The notes: a model not told the origin generated them from the sequence alone. DNA of 64,000 bases from Acidobacteriaceae bacterium (GCA_028283655.1 JAPWKE010000003.1:1302001-1366000); one strand, 5' to 3'; numbered from the stretch's first letter, positions 44,067 through 56,472 are shown. Made by a program: numbers and translations.

Positions 44067-45557
44067 ATGACTCATTCGCTCTCTAATTCGCATAGCTCCC
44101 GCAGCCTGATGCTGACCATCGCTTTGGGTACAGTGGCTCTGGCATCTGCCGTTGCGCAAACGCCTTCAGCTGCGACGACCGCAGCGACAGGTTGTACCTC
44201 GGTGATCAACGAAAGGGCGGTTGCGCGTTGCCTGCACGAAGCGCGCTACACGCCTGCCATCCCCAGACTCGACGATAGCCATGTTTATGAGCTTCCCGAA
44301 CTCATCGACATCGCAGAGTCCGCCAGCCCAGCAGGCCGAATAGCATGGGAACAGGCCAAGCGCAGCGCGGAGCAGGCAGGCATAGCAAAAGCAGAGTACC
44401 TGCCCTTGTTGACCTTTGTAGCCGAAGGCAGTGACGCTCGCGTGATCGTTCCCTTCCCAAAACCTATCGCTCCAATCGGCTATGTCACCGTTGAAGAGCC
44501 AGCAGCCGTCGCCCAAATGGAGCTGCACTACAGCCTTCTGGACTTCGGGCGCCGACCACGCATCACGGCAAGTCAGGCTAACGAAATCGCCTCGACGCTG
44601 CACCTCAGCCGCGTGCATCAACAGATTGCATTCAACACAGCGATCGCCTTTTATCGGGCCCAGGAAGCTGCTGCACAGCTGGCTGCAGCCAAAGATATTC
44701 TGGAGACCGCGAAGACACTTTCTAGCAACGCGCAATCGCAGTTTGATCAGGGACGCTCCACTCTGCCCGATGTCCAGAATGCTGATGCTGGCGCGGCCGA
44801 AGCGGCCTACTCCCTGACAAACGCCGCAGGTGAGGTCGAGAAATCGAAGTTGGCACTCACGGAAACCCTCGGTATCGAGCCGACAACCAGAATAGAGATA
44901 GCGCCACCATCAACAGGCAATGCTGAGGCGTTCGACAAGCCTGTCGAAGAGTATCTCGATGTGGCCTGGAAGAGCCGTCCCGACCTTCTCGCTAAAGTGC
45001 AAGCGCTACGGGCTGCAAAGGCTGAGGCGCGTAACGCCCATTCGCAATACTTACCCGCTGTTTCTTTGAAGGCAAGTGGTGGCCAGACATCGCTATGGCC
45101 AACGGCAGATTATGGCGAGCTAGGCAACGCCAGCGTCTCAACATGGTCAGCAGCGGTGCAGTTGCGCTGGGACGTGTTTAACGGAGCACGCCAACACAAT
45201 GTTCAGTCCGCAAACGCTGAGGCTCGTGCCGCTGCGGAAGAAAAGCGCGAAGCCCAGGACGCGGTAACACATCAGGTCTGGGACGCTTATGTGGAATACC
45301 ACACCTCGCTCGAACAGGAACGTGCGGCTGAAAGCTACCTCAAAGCATCGCAGACATCCTATGACTCCTCCCTTGACGCTTTTCGGTATGGAGTGAGGTC
45401 TCTAGTCGATGTTGTGGAGGCTGAGCGGCAGCTTGCCCAGGCTCGGTTAGCCTCTGTAAAAGCCTATGCTCATCGACAACAAAGCGCTTCTGCGCTGGGT
45501 TATGCCATCGGTAGCTTCACTTCGTATCCGTCTGGAGCAACTGGAGTTCATCCATGA
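44067..45557 (+). CDS. TolC family outer membrane channel (MdtP-like)
   Basis: A 496-residue outer membrane efflux protein with a signal peptide (SLMLTIALGTVALASAVAQ) and two TolC helical repeats; typical stretches are LHYSLLDFGRRPRI, YRAQEAAAQLA, QSQFDQGRSTLPDVQ, and RYGVRSLVDVVEAERQLAQA. The start at ATG 44067 is by position, since no SD precedes. It is the first gene of a four-gene tripartite pump and overlaps the small lipoprotein gene by 4 bp. Confidence 0.88.
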   Translation: MTHSLSNSHSSRSLMLTIALGTVALASAVAQTPSAATTAATGCTSVINERAVARCLHEARYTPAIPRLDDSHVYELPELIDIAESASPAGRIAWEQAKRSAEQAGIAKAEYLPLLTFVAEGSDARVIVPFPKPIAPIGYVTVEEPAAVAQMELHYSLLDFGRRPRITASQANEIASTLHLSRVHQQIAFNTAIAFYRAQEAAAQLAAAKDILETAKTLSSNAQSQFDQGRSTLPDVQNADAGAAEAAYSLTNAAGEVEKSKLALTETLGIEPTTRIEIAPPSTGNAEAFDKPVEEYLDVAWKSRPDLLAKVQALRAAKAEARNAHSQYLPAVSLKASGGQTSLWPTADYGELGNASVSTWSAAVQLRWDVFNGARQHNVQSANAEARAAAEEKREAQDAVTHQVWDAYVEYHTSLEQERAAESYLKASQTSYDSSLDAFRYGVRSLVDVVEAERQLAQARLASVKAYAHRQQSASALGYAIGSFTSYPSGATGVHP

Positions 45558-45814
45558 AATCGAAATATTCCCTTGTGGCGCTTTTGCTTACATCGACCCT
45601 ATGCGGCTGTGCGCGCAACCCAAACATAGAAATCGTTGGGTCTTACTTTCCCGGTTGGATGGTCTCGTTAGCGTTAGCGGTACTTTTGACATCGCTTGCC
45701 CACGTAGTGCTCCGTCGTCTTCGTATGCTCCATTCGATTGGACACCCAGCCATCATCTACCCGGCGATGACACTGCTGTTCACCTGCCTGCTTTGGCTCT
45801 GCATCTTTGCTTAA
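45554..45814 (+). CDS. YtcA family small membrane lipoprotein
   Basis: An 86-residue lipoprotein with a lipobox (LTSTLCGC, Cys at 19), the family signature NPNIEIVGSYFPGWM and two TM segments. In enterobacteria ytcA sits with mdtNOP, exactly as here. The 4-bp ATGA overlap with the TolC gene shows coupling. Its role in the pump is unknown. Confidence 0.82.
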   Translation: MKSKYSLVALLLTSTLCGCARNPNIEIVGSYFPGWMVSLALAVLLTSLAHVVLRRLRMLHSIGHPAIIYPAMTLLFTCLLWLCIFA

Positions 45815-45830
45815 TGAGTAAGGACTCCAT

Positions 45831-47024
45831 ATGACATTCGACACGAAACAACGGCTACAAGCAGGACGAATCCTAGGCATCAGCATCGTTGCACTTGCAC
45901 TGCTGGCCCTTTGCCTTGCCGTCTTTCAGGTAGACAATCATCCGCGAACCGACGACGCTACGGTGCGAGCGAACACTATTGCGTTCGCTCCTGAAGTAGA
46001 GGGCAGGCTCGTGCAGTTGCTGGTGCAAGACAACCAGGCAGTTCACAAAGGCGACCTTCTCTTCCAGATCGACCCGAGGCCTTACCAGTACGCACTGGAT
46101 CAAGCCGTAGCCGACCAGGCAATGCTCGAAGGGCAGATCAACGATGAGCGTCGCCGCATCGCGACCGAGCAAAGTGCAGTCGGTGCGGCACAGGCCGGCG
46201 TTACAGGATCGCGAAGTGGTATCAGCGCGGCACAGGCCAACTATCAGGCGGCACAGGCGGCGGTCGAAAGAGCTGTTGCAGCCCAAAGTGCAGCAGAAGC
46301 TCAACTGAAGTTTGCGCAGAACGACTACAACAGAATCGCTCCCCTTCTCGCTAAGCACTATGTGACCACGCAACAGGTGGATCAGGTACAGACAGCCCTG
46401 CGAGTAGCTCAGGAGAATGCTCACCAGGCAGCCTCGCAGCATCTTCAGGCACAGGCGCAAGAGTCCATGGCGCAGGCTTCCAAGCAATCTGCAGAGGCAG
46501 GACTTCAGGCGTCGCAGTCAAAGCTCGGCGAGGCCGTCCACACCGTCGATACGCTTGAGACACTGATGGCGCAACGCCCTAATAAGGCTGCAAAGATCGA
46601 ACAGGCACGACTCAACCTCGCATGGTGCAGCGTGCGTGCGCCGTTCGACGGCTATGTCGTCAACATGAACATCTCACAGGGTGCATACGCTCATCCGGGG
46701 ACACCCATGTTTACGCTCGTCGATACAAGCATGTGGTGGGTTCTTGCAAACTATCGAGAGTCAAAGCTGAAACGAATCAAACCCGGCATGCATGTACAGG
46801 TTTATCTGATGGAGCATCCTGACCGCCGATTTGATGGTGTTGTCGACAGTATTGGCCGCGGCGTTTTCCCCGAAGATGGAGCGACGGCAAACGGCCTTCC
46901 CAACGTTGACCGAACCCTGAACTGGGTGCATCTGTCTGCTCGCTTCCCTGTCCGCATTCGCGTAACCAATCCCGATCCTGAGATGTTCCGTATCGGGGCA
47001 ACAGCCATCACGGTCATACGGTAA
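45831..47024 (+). CDS. HlyD/EmrA-type periplasmic adaptor (MdtN-like)
   Basis: A 397-residue membrane fusion protein with one N-terminal TM, the lipoyl halves around FAPEVEGRLVQLLVQDNQAVHKGDLLFQIDP and ARLNLAWCSVRAPFDGYVVNM, and a long Gln/Ala-rich coiled coil between. It links the inner-membrane FUSC protein to the TolC channel. Stop and next start are 4 bp apart. Confidence 0.9.
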   Translation: MTFDTKQRLQAGRILGISIVALALLALCLAVFQVDNHPRTDDATVRANTIAFAPEVEGRLVQLLVQDNQAVHKGDLLFQIDPRPYQYALDQAVADQAMLEGQINDERRRIATEQSAVGAAQAGVTGSRSGISAAQANYQAAQAAVERAVAAQSAAEAQLKFAQNDYNRIAPLLAKHYVTTQQVDQVQTALRVAQENAHQAASQHLQAQAQESMAQASKQSAEAGLQASQSKLGEAVHTVDTLETLMAQRPNKAAKIEQARLNLAWCSVRAPFDGYVVNMNISQGAYAHPGTPMFTLVDTSMWWVLANYRESKLKRIKPGMHVQVYLMEHPDRRFDGVVDSIGRGVFPEDGATANGLPNVDRTLNWVHLSARFPVRIRVTNPDPEMFRIGATAITVIR

Positions 47025-47027
47025 GCC

Positions 47028-48839
47028 ATGAAACCCTTCAGCGCTCATCGCTCGCAGGAACTACTTCGCGAAGAGCTTACGCCCTACAAAGGGCGTACAG
47101 CAGGCAGTTTGAGAGACATGCTCGGCATGTTGCTGGCTGTAGTGCTGGCGATGACGTTGCGCACACCTGGCATCGCGTTATCAGGAGCACTTCTGCTCTT
47201 GATGCAGCGTGAACGTCCAGGCCTAACCTTTCGCGTTGGTCTTGAGATCTTCATCGGGTCAGCGCTTGCTGCAGCCGTAACCCTCACATGGGTACAGCTG
47301 ACCGACGGGTCTGAGGTTGCACGCTTCCTCGGCATCATGACCATTGTGTTCGTGGCAGCCTTCTGCATGGTCACGAGCACAAAGCCACTCTTCTGGACAA
47401 TCTTTGGCTTCTACGGATTTGTCTTTATGGCGTTCTGGGATTCGCACCGTAGCTCCGATGCGAATGTTCAAGCCTGTCTCTACAACCTGGCGTCCTTTGC
47501 CATCGTCCTCACCTCAGCAACCGTTATCGAATACTTATTTGGAACCAGGCATCCAAGCAAAGACCTGAAGGAGGAGTTCGATCGCCGGTTTGAGCTTCTG
47601 GAGCTCTACTTCACTCAGCTGGCAAACGGCCAGACCAGAGGCAGTTCAAGCAAGTTCGAACAGACGCATCATCTTCTTCTTCAATACGTAAACGGATCAG
47701 AGTTTCGGCTCCACGAGCTCTACGATAAGCTACGCTACTCCTTCGACAGCCAACACGCTCCTATAGGAGTTCAATTTCGTATTGAGTTGATGAATCGGAT
47801 TTTGCAGGCAAGCTCCATCTTAGGGTTCTCTCAACAGGCCCAAACAGGAAGAGTCATATCGAGCGAACAGTATCAAAAGCTTGCTGCAGCTTGCCGCTCG
47901 ATTCTCAATAAGGTGTCCGTTCCGTCAGAAGAAATGTTCGACAGTAACTCTAGCGGCTCCAATCTGTATCTCCACTTGAAGCAATACTCCGACGTCGAAC
48001 AAGGCATTTTGTCCGTGCCCGAAGAGGAACAGCAGGAGATCAATAAGGCAGCAGTGCCTCTGTTCCACGCCGGAGCATTGGCTTCTTTTGATGCGATCAC
48101 TTACGCTCTGAAGCTCACGCTATCAGCCATGACGTGCTATATCCTCTACAACGCCATCGCATGGCCTGGAATTCTGACCTGCGTCGTTACGGTTCTATTT
48201 ACTGGACTAAGTACTACCGGTGCGATGAAGCAGAAGCAGCTATACCGATTCACCGGTGCAGCCTTGGGAGGCTGTTTAGGCATTTCTGCGGTCTCCCTCT
48301 TCTTCCCCAACATGGACTCCATCACATCTCTGGTCGTGCTCCTCGCACCTGTCTGCTTTCTCTCTGCCTGGGTTATGCGTAGCCCTCGTATCGGATACGT
48401 TGGCGTTCAGATTGCGTTCGGCTTCTTCCTCACCGCACTGCCAGGATTCGGCCCAGCTACCCAGATTGCTCCCGCCCGGGACCGCGTCATAGGCGTGGCG
48501 CTTGGCATCCTCGTTATGTGGGTTGTGTTTGATCAGCTGTGGCCAACAAGAAGTAGCGACGCTCTGCTCAAGACCTTCGAGCGCCTTCGCCAGGTCAACC
48601 TATCCTTGCAACAAGACGTCGTCACGAGCGCCAAATTAAGAGAACTGCGTACCGTGGTTTCCGAAGAACTCGCGATCGTCCAGCAGCTGGATTTTGCAGC
48701 GAACTTCGAAATCGGACGCCATCGGAGCAGAGAGATCGTAAAAAGCCGGAAGCTGATTCATTCCATCGAAGAAGAGGCACACCTGTTTTACCAGGAGCTC
48801 TTTCGGCGGAGCATACGCTCTACGCAGTTGACCCCATAG
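47028..48839 (+). CDS. FUSC family transporter (MdtO/AaeB-like)
   Basis: A 603-residue inner-membrane protein with two bundles of about five TM segments separated by a cytoplasmic domain, the FUSC/AaeB pattern. It pairs with the HlyD adaptor and TolC channel. Relatives export p-hydroxybenzoate-type acids or sulfa-type drugs; the substrate here is unknown. Last gene of the operon; an AT-less 100-bp gap before the aminotransferase shows no terminator. Confidence 0.85.
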   Translation: MKPFSAHRSQELLREELTPYKGRTAGSLRDMLGMLLAVVLAMTLRTPGIALSGALLLLMQRERPGLTFRVGLEIFIGSALAAAVTLTWVQLTDGSEVARFLGIMTIVFVAAFCMVTSTKPLFWTIFGFYGFVFMAFWDSHRSSDANVQACLYNLASFAIVLTSATVIEYLFGTRHPSKDLKEEFDRRFELLELYFTQLANGQTRGSSSKFEQTHHLLLQYVNGSEFRLHELYDKLRYSFDSQHAPIGVQFRIELMNRILQASSILGFSQQAQTGRVISSEQYQKLAAACRSILNKVSVPSEEMFDSNSSGSNLYLHLKQYSDVEQGILSVPEEEQQEINKAAVPLFHAGALASFDAITYALKLTLSAMTCYILYNAIAWPGILTCVVTVLFTGLSTTGAMKQKQLYRFTGAALGGCLGISAVSLFFPNMDSITSLVVLLAPVCFLSAWVMRSPRIGYVGVQIAFGFFLTALPGFGPATQIAPARDRVIGVALGILVMWVVFDQLWPTRSSDALLKTFERLRQVNLSLQQDVVTSAKLRELRTVVSEELAIVQQLDFAANFEIGRHRSREIVKSRKLIHSIEEEAHLFYQELFRRSIRSTQLTP

Positions 48840-48972
48840 CCGCAGGCTTTCACCAAGTATCTAGCCCCAAAACACTTCGCAGCTTGCAGCCGTCACCTCA
48901 GCCTGATTCAGGAACCTTTCGCTGAAACGAGCTTCAACAAGGGTGGTGCTGAAATCGTGTCGAAAACGTGAA

Positions 48973-50169
48973 ATGATGGGTGCTATCGTGAGCGACGACT
49001 TTCCAAGAATCAAGCGACTCCCCCCCTACGTCTTCAACATCACAGGCGATCTGAAAGCTGCTGCGCGAAAGCGCGGAGAAGACATCATCGACTTCGGCAT
49101 GGGTAATCCCGACGGAGCCACGCCCGCGCACATCGTAGAAAAGATGATTGAGGCTGCCCGCAAGCAGCAGACCCACCGCTACTCGCTTTCCAAAGGGATC
49201 CCGCGACTTCGCAAGGCAATCTGCAACTGGTATGCCCAGCGTTACAACATCGATCTAGACCCCGCGACGGAAGCCATCATGACGATCGGCTCCAAGGAAG
49301 GCATTGCGCACTTCTGCCTGGCGGTTCTTGATAAGGGCGATACGGTCCTGGTGCCCAACCCCAGCTACCCTATCCACATCTACGGCCCGGTCATTGCTGG
49401 CGCGGATGTCCTGAGCGTGCCAATCACGGATTCCACCGATGACTTCTTGGCGCACATTCAAGATGTAGTACCTCGTATGACGCCGCGGCCCAAAGTGCTG
49501 ATCGTCAACTTCCCTTCCAACCCCACGGCGCAATGCGTTGACCTGCCATTTTTTGAAAAGCTTGTCGCTCTTTGTAAGGAGTACGGCATCTGGCTGGTAC
49601 ATGACTTCGCCTACGCCGACATCACGTTCGATGGGTACAAGCCGCCAAGCGTGATGCAGGTTCCTGGCGCCAAAGACATTGCCGTCGAGTTCTTTACCTT
49701 ATCCAAGAGCTACAACATGCCCGGCTGGCGTGTGGGCTTCATGGTCGGTAACGCAAAGCTCGTGGGAGCACTTTCCAGGATCAAGAGCTACTTCGACTAC
49801 GGGACGTTCACACCAATTCAAGTGGCATCCATCCTAGCTCTCGAAGGCCCGCAGGACTGCGTCCAGCAGATCAGCGACACCTACCGATCACGTCGGGATG
49901 TGCTCGTCAGTGGACTGAATAAACTTGGCTGGCCTGTGCAGATGCCAAAAGCAACGATGTTTGTTTGGACAAAAATTCCAGAGCAATATAAACACATGAA
50001 ATCGCTTGAGTTCTCGAAGCATGTTCTGGAACATGCCAAGGTCGCAGTCAGCCCCGGAATCGGCTTCGGTGAGTACGGAGACGACTTTGTCCGTTTCTCT
50101 CTGATTGAAAATGAGGAACGAACGAGGCAGGCTCTACGCGGCTTCAAAGAAATGTTCGGACAGCTTTAA
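48973..50169 (+). CDS. alaC: Alanine transaminase AlaC-like aminotransferase
   Basis: A 398-residue fold-type I aminotransferase of the AlaC type, which transfers between alanine/pyruvate and glutamate. [40 protein letters not shown] and the PLP-Lys motif [14 protein letters not shown] all match. Start: two ATGs (48973, 48976), GTG 48988 is also possible. It is the last gene before the tRNA fragment that marks the element junction. Confidence 0.9.
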   Translation: MMGAIVSDDFPRIKRLPPYVFNITGDLKAAARKRGEDIIDFGMGNPDGATPAHIVEKMIEAARKQQTHRYSLSKGIPRLRKAICNWYAQRYNIDLDPATEAIMTIGSKEGIAHFCLAVLDKGDTVLVPNPSYPIHIYGPVIAGADVLSVPITDSTDDFLAHIQDVVPRMTPRPKVLIVNFPSNPTAQCVDLPFFEKLVALCKEYGIWLVHDFAYADITFDGYKPPSVMQVPGAKDIAVEFFTLSKSYNMPGWRVGFMVGNAKLVGALSRIKSYFDYGTFTPIQVASILALEGPQDCVQQISDTYRSRRDVLVSGLNKLGWPVQMPKATMFVWTKIPEQYKHMKSLEFSKHVLEHAKVAVSPGIGFGEYGDDFVRFSLIENEERTRQALRGFKEMFGQL

Positions 50170-50211
50170 ACAAAATCGATAAATTCAAGTAGCCAAGAAC
50201 GTTACGCGGTA

Positions 50212-50238
50212 AAAACGCCGAGCTAAAAGCTCGGCGTA
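50212..50238 (-). terminator. Terminator of the original tRNA-Leu gene
   Basis: CGCCGAGC / GCTCGGCG with a TAAA-type loop; on the minus strand it is followed by GTTTTTACC, the proper position for a terminator of the minus-strand tRNA fragment. It could also terminate alaC. Confidence 0.6.
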
Positions 50239-50261
50239 CCTCATAAGAGGCCTGTAAACAT

Positions 50262-50317
50262 TGGTGCCGGGAGGGGGGGTCGAACCCCCACGAGGTTGCC
50301 CTCGGCGGATTTTGAGT
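50262..50317 (-). pseudogene. 3' half of tRNA-Leu(CAA): probable element attachment site
   Basis: Read on the minus strand, this contains the anticodon loop CTCAAAA, the 3' anticodon stem TCCGC, a long variable arm (GAGG-GCAA-CCTC), the T-arm with GGTTCGACC, and the acceptor 3' strand TCCCGGC plus A-CCA. The 5' half is missing: the upstream bases lose the anticodon-stem pairing and show no D-arm. This is what remains when an element recombines within a tRNA gene and the intact gene stays at the far end. Confidence 0.7.
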
Positions 50318-50341
50318 CAGCTTTTTCCACAGTTGCAGGGC

Positions 50342-50371
50342 GTCGCATAATCACGCATCTTGGTCGCATAA
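50342..50371. repeat. 9-bp direct repeats next to the tRNA fragment
   Basis: GTCGCATAA at 50342-50350 and 50363-50371, starts 21 bp apart (two helix turns), likely protein-binding. Confidence 0.4.
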
Positions 50372-50447
50372 GCGTAGATATTGCAGCTACTTACACGAAT
50401 CAGCCTCTCCGCAAGGCGTTGCATGACGAAGCACTGAATACAGGGGC

Positions 50448-50530
50448 AAAGTATCACCAGAAGTATCCCTGGAACGCAGCGGACTTGTGTACCTGCCACG
50501 TAAAATCTGGTGATACTTCAGGGATACTTT
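50448..50530. repeat. Four AAGTATC repeats in inverted pairs (arm-site-like)
   Basis: AAGTATCACCAG (50449-50460), AAGTATCCCTGG (50461-50472), then on the opposite strand AAGTATCACCAG (50518-50507) and AAGTATCCCTG (50529-50519). This resembles arm-type sites for a tyrosine integrase beside its att site. Confidence 0.5.
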
Positions 50531-50636
50531 TGTGCCGCCCAGCGCTGCTAGGCCCGTAGGATTTATGGTCCGCCGAAGGTTGTCAGGAGACGATTCAGCT
50601 TTCGGATCGAGTTCTCTCAAGAACGATAGCCACGGG

Positions 50637-51314
50637 TCAGGCAGCATAGTGCCCAAGATCAGCCTCCGTGAGTTTCGTAACCAGATTCCAATGCGCAGCA
50701 AGCTTCGACCTCACTGCTCTGACATGCGCTCCACGGGACTGAGGCCACGACTCTTGGCACAGGGTGTCTTCCTTTACGAGGCGTGCATCCTCTAGTTCGA
50801 GCAACACGGGTTCCAAGGCCCTCCACACCAAGAACGCGTCGTCCTGATGGGCCAACTTATTCGCTAGCGAGACGACGAATCCAAGCCGGTTCTGTCGGTT
50901 CCTCAACTTCACTTCTCGAAGGAGCCATGGCCAGTTGAGGTGGGGATACGTAAACACGACCCACGGTAGACCTTCCGTCGTACGCACATCAACGTCTGCG
51001 TGATCCAACACATCGAGTAGGAGCTCTGCCGGATTGCGTAGCTGGCCGGACAGATGAGCGTATCCGGGATACCCCAGTCTTCCAAGTTCCGATGCGAGCG
51101 CCTCAGCGCTGTGCCTCGGAAGCGGGTCTACTGGCAATGCCGTTGGGTCTCCGCCAAAGACCTCTGCCGCGCGCTGCGCGACTTCAAGGGTGACGTTCCT
51201 TTTCCCGGTCTCCATGTGAGAGAGCATGGGTTGGGAAAGCCCGAGGAGCTTCGCTGCTTGGACCTGAGATATACCTTGACGCTTGCGAACGGACTCTAAT
51301 GTGAAGCCGGTCAT
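50637..51314 (-). CDS. XRE-type HTH transcriptional regulator
   Basis: A 225-residue protein with an N-terminal HTH_XRE domain (LESVRKRQGISQVQAAKLLGLSQPMLSHMETGKRNV) and a C-terminal region of ~150 residues I do not recognise. That part has WLLREVKLRNRQNRLGFVVSLANKL and may sense a ligand or toxin. GAAGAGG precedes ATG 51314. A 7+7 palindrome sits just upstream. It is the first element gene and may control it or the restriction genes. Confidence 0.8.
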   Translation of the reverse strand: MTGFTLESVRKRQGISQVQAAKLLGLSQPMLSHMETGKRNVTLEVAQRAAEVFGGDPTALPVDPLPRHSAEALASELGRLGYPGYAHLSGQLRNPAELLLDVLDHADVDVRTTEGLPWVVFTYPHLNWPWLLREVKLRNRQNRLGFVVSLANKLAHQDDAFLVWRALEPVLLELEDARLVKEDTLCQESWPQSRGAHVRAVRSKLAAHWNLVTKLTEADLGHYAA

Positions 51315-51333
51315 TCACATAGCCTCTTCCGCC

Positions 51334-51354
51334 ATATTACATCTTTTGTAATAT
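51334..51354. promoter_or_regulatory. Palindromic operator upstream of the XRE gene
   Basis: ATATTAC-N7-GTAATAT, a perfect inverted repeat 20 nt before the regulator start; suggests autoregulation. The following ~250 bp before 51609 holds no supported gene. Confidence 0.55.
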
Positions 51355-51608
51355 CCTGATTGATAGACGACCTAGCTATCAATCATCGGCTGTCACGAAG
51401 ACATCGCCGAGGAAGGATGGGGGGTAAATGTCAGAGGTCGAAATCGTCACACAGTCTTTGGCCGATCGACCGTTTGATAGTGGCTATAGAAATCGTCCAC
51501 ACTTCCGGATGTCGGATGTGTAGGCGGTGTTTGGTTGCAATAATGGCAACTGATGAGCAGATGAGCCGCAAACGCAGAAATCTTTAGCTCACTAAGGGAC
51601 GCCACTTG

Positions 51609-52151
51609 ATGGAATTAGAAGCCAATAAGCCTTTGGACAACGCAGCGATTGTAGCGATTTGTGAATTGCTCAAAACTAAACGCGAGCATGTTCAAAGGAT
51701 GGCGAACGCCAATGGTGCAGCAGGCGAGTCGATGGCCTTAGCTTTACTTGAAGGCAATCGATTCGTTCGGCGTCCCAAGGGTACAGGCTTGAGGAACTTG
51801 ATGTCAGCTCTCTCTGAAGCAGGTATCACTATCAAGCCGACTAGCTTCGACGTTATCGCTTTGCCTGAGGGGGAAAGCGTGGAATTCATGTCTATTGATT
51901 CCGTACGTATAGCGCTTCCTAGGATGACTTTCATAGAAGTCAAAACTGCCAATCAAAAGAGGGTCAAACCCGACTTTTCTTCGTTCTTCTTCGCGCTAAC
52001 AGAAGGAGAAATCAAAGCTGCAGAGGCTCTCTGAAGCAGACATGGCGTCCTACTCATCAATCGAGCCACAAATGCTTCCCTGCTGACGACAGTGCCCGAA
52101 ATCCTAGCCAGAGCTCGTTCCACCACCTGGCAAGTATCTGTGCAGCTCTGA
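51609..52151 (+). pseudogene. PD-(D/E)xK-like nuclease gene with in-frame TGA
   Basis: The open part (to 52034, 141 aa) has GAAGESMALALLEG, an Asp in FDVIALPEG and the E-x-K of FIEVKTANQK followed by FFFALTEGEIKAAEAL. This is the core of a PD-(D/E)xK-type nuclease (DUF3883-like). TGA 52032-52034 interrupts it, but the same frame then reads SRHGVLLINRATNASLL and runs to TGA 52149-52151. In relatives a Gly is typical at the break (EALG-S-R), and GGA to TGA is a single change. The gene is therefore a recent nonsense mutant or, less likely, read through. Confidence 0.6.
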
Positions 52152-52280
52152 TTACGACCAGGCTCGTTCTCGTTTGTCGCCTCTGAGCGCGATCTTTCGG
52201 CTAGGGTGCATTGAGTTCTTCGGCCCCCCAGCTGCTGCCACCCGCAACAGAGTCACGGTTCCAAGGCACCTTCGCCCCGA

Positions 52281-54813
<2,533 letters not shown>

Positions 54814-54821
<8 letters not shown>

Positions 54822-56472
54822 CGATCTCCTCGGGCGAAGTCTCTTCGTCAAACAGATCTTCATTTACGGTCATAGGTCGAACGATACCTTCGATGAAGGC
54901 CACTTCGCTGTCCGAAAGACCGTACTTCTTATATAGGTCGGCGTCAGTCCAGATTCGATCCCACTTCTGCTTAGGGACAAAGGTGTAGACTTTGCGCGTA
55001 ACGTGCTGAGAGGGTTTATGCAGAAGCACGAGAAAGCGTGTGAGCCTGCAGCACAGATATGACAACGCACTCTCGGCTTCGGCCTTGGATTCGAAGGGGC
55101 CGATGCATAGGTACGTTTCTGATGAGATTGACCCTGGTTCACCGATGAAAGGCGTACTGATGATCCGATGCGGATACGTATCTTTATTGCCAGTACCGGG
55201 GGCTGCATATCCTGCGAAGAGCTTCCATTTGTCGATCAGTTCGACGCCGGTCGCAATCGTCTTACGGCTGACGAAACCTCTACCTCCGTTCTGATAGACA
55301 ACTGCGTCACCCTCCCGCCTCTTGCTTCTTCCCTTGAAAGTGGTCTGGAGTCCAAATGGCTTTCGCGAACTAACCAACGAATCAAATCTCTTGTCCTCAG
55401 GAGGGAGAACCGTTGACTGAGAGCTTGGGGCGGCCTCAATCGAAGACACTTTCTGAAGAATCGAGAGACCTTCGTTGAACCGGATGAATACTTCCGCGCC
55501 AGATTCGAGGAGAGGACGCACTGCCGTTGATACTGGCCAGTCTTTGAAGTGAGTGCTTACCCTACATGGCCCCCGATGATCTCGATCCCACAGGAAAAAG
55601 TTAACTCCTCCTTTGAGGCCGACACCCGGAAACACATCCGCCGCACTAAGGAAGTCATCAATGGAACGGACTCTGTCATCCGTAAGCATCGACTCCCTAA
55701 ACTCGTCCAAGCCCTTCCCGCCTGAAAACCAACGGGACGGGATGACCATTGACAGGTAGCGGGGCTCCAATGCCTTCGCCTGTTGGACGAAGAGCTGATA
55801 GATCGGGGCGGCACTTGTGCCAAAGCCTCCGTCGTCAAGTTGGTACGGCGGGTTGCCGATAACCACATCAAATTGCATGTCGTCTCCAAAGATCTTCGCT
55901 ATCCGGTCTTGAACGTTGTCGGTGTGTAGTAGCGCATATGCGTGAGTTTCAAGCTCGGAACCACGGTCTAATGCCTTTTGACTAGCGCCACAGTATCTGC
56001 ACTTTCCATCGACCCATGTGTGCTCCAAACGTTCGAACCAGATGTTGCCCTGCTCGGCCTGGAAATCTCTCCCGACAGAATGTGGCCCATTGGCGTGCTT
56101 CGAGCAATACAGGCTGCGTCTTGCAAGGTACCCAGTGAGGCGGGTGATCGCGATGCCGAAGACCTGCTTGGTAAGGATGTGGTTGATGCGTTCCTGAAGG
56201 TCAGGAATAGAGCCTTCGAGCCCTTTGTTCAGACGGCTCGTGATCTCCCGTAGGAACACTCCCGACTTCGAGAACGGATCGAGAAAACGAACTTTACTAT
56301 CAGCCCAAATATCCTCACCGTTATGGCTCGCGGCCCATGCTTCTGCAAGCGTGTCCAACATCCTGTTGGCGAACTCAGGCGGCGTAAACACTTCATCATT
56401 GGAGAGGTTTGCGATACAGGTCAGAACGTCAGGATTTCTGCCTTTGAGAGTGAAGCTCGCTTGCTGGCTCAT
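54814..56472 (-). CDS. Eco57I-type DNA adenine methyltransferase (motif IV subunit)
   Basis: A 552-residue N6-adenine methylase of the Eco57I type. Motif I appears as VRFLDPFSKSGVFLREI, and the catalytic motif IV as FDVVIGNPPYQ. A C-x2-C-type segment (CRYCGASQ) lies between, and the C-terminal ~250 residues are likely the target recognition part. It overlaps the helicase gene by 8 nt and the upstream methylase gene by 4 nt, so all three are co-translated. Confidence 0.85.

Larger units (their letters stand above)
50170..50636. other. Chromosome-element junction, no gene
   Basis: The 467-bp gap holds a terminator, the tRNA-Leu fragment and several repeats, listed separately. No protein gene is supported. 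Confidence 0.6.

Noticed and set aside
51360-51587. A 75-aa open frame after the XRE palindrome
   Set aside because: Highly basic, Cys-Arg-rich, no ribosome site, looks like noise.
52032-52034. Selenocysteine or recoded TGA in the nuclease gene
   Set aside because: No SECIS-like hairpin was recognised directly after it and a Gly is more likely there by family pattern.
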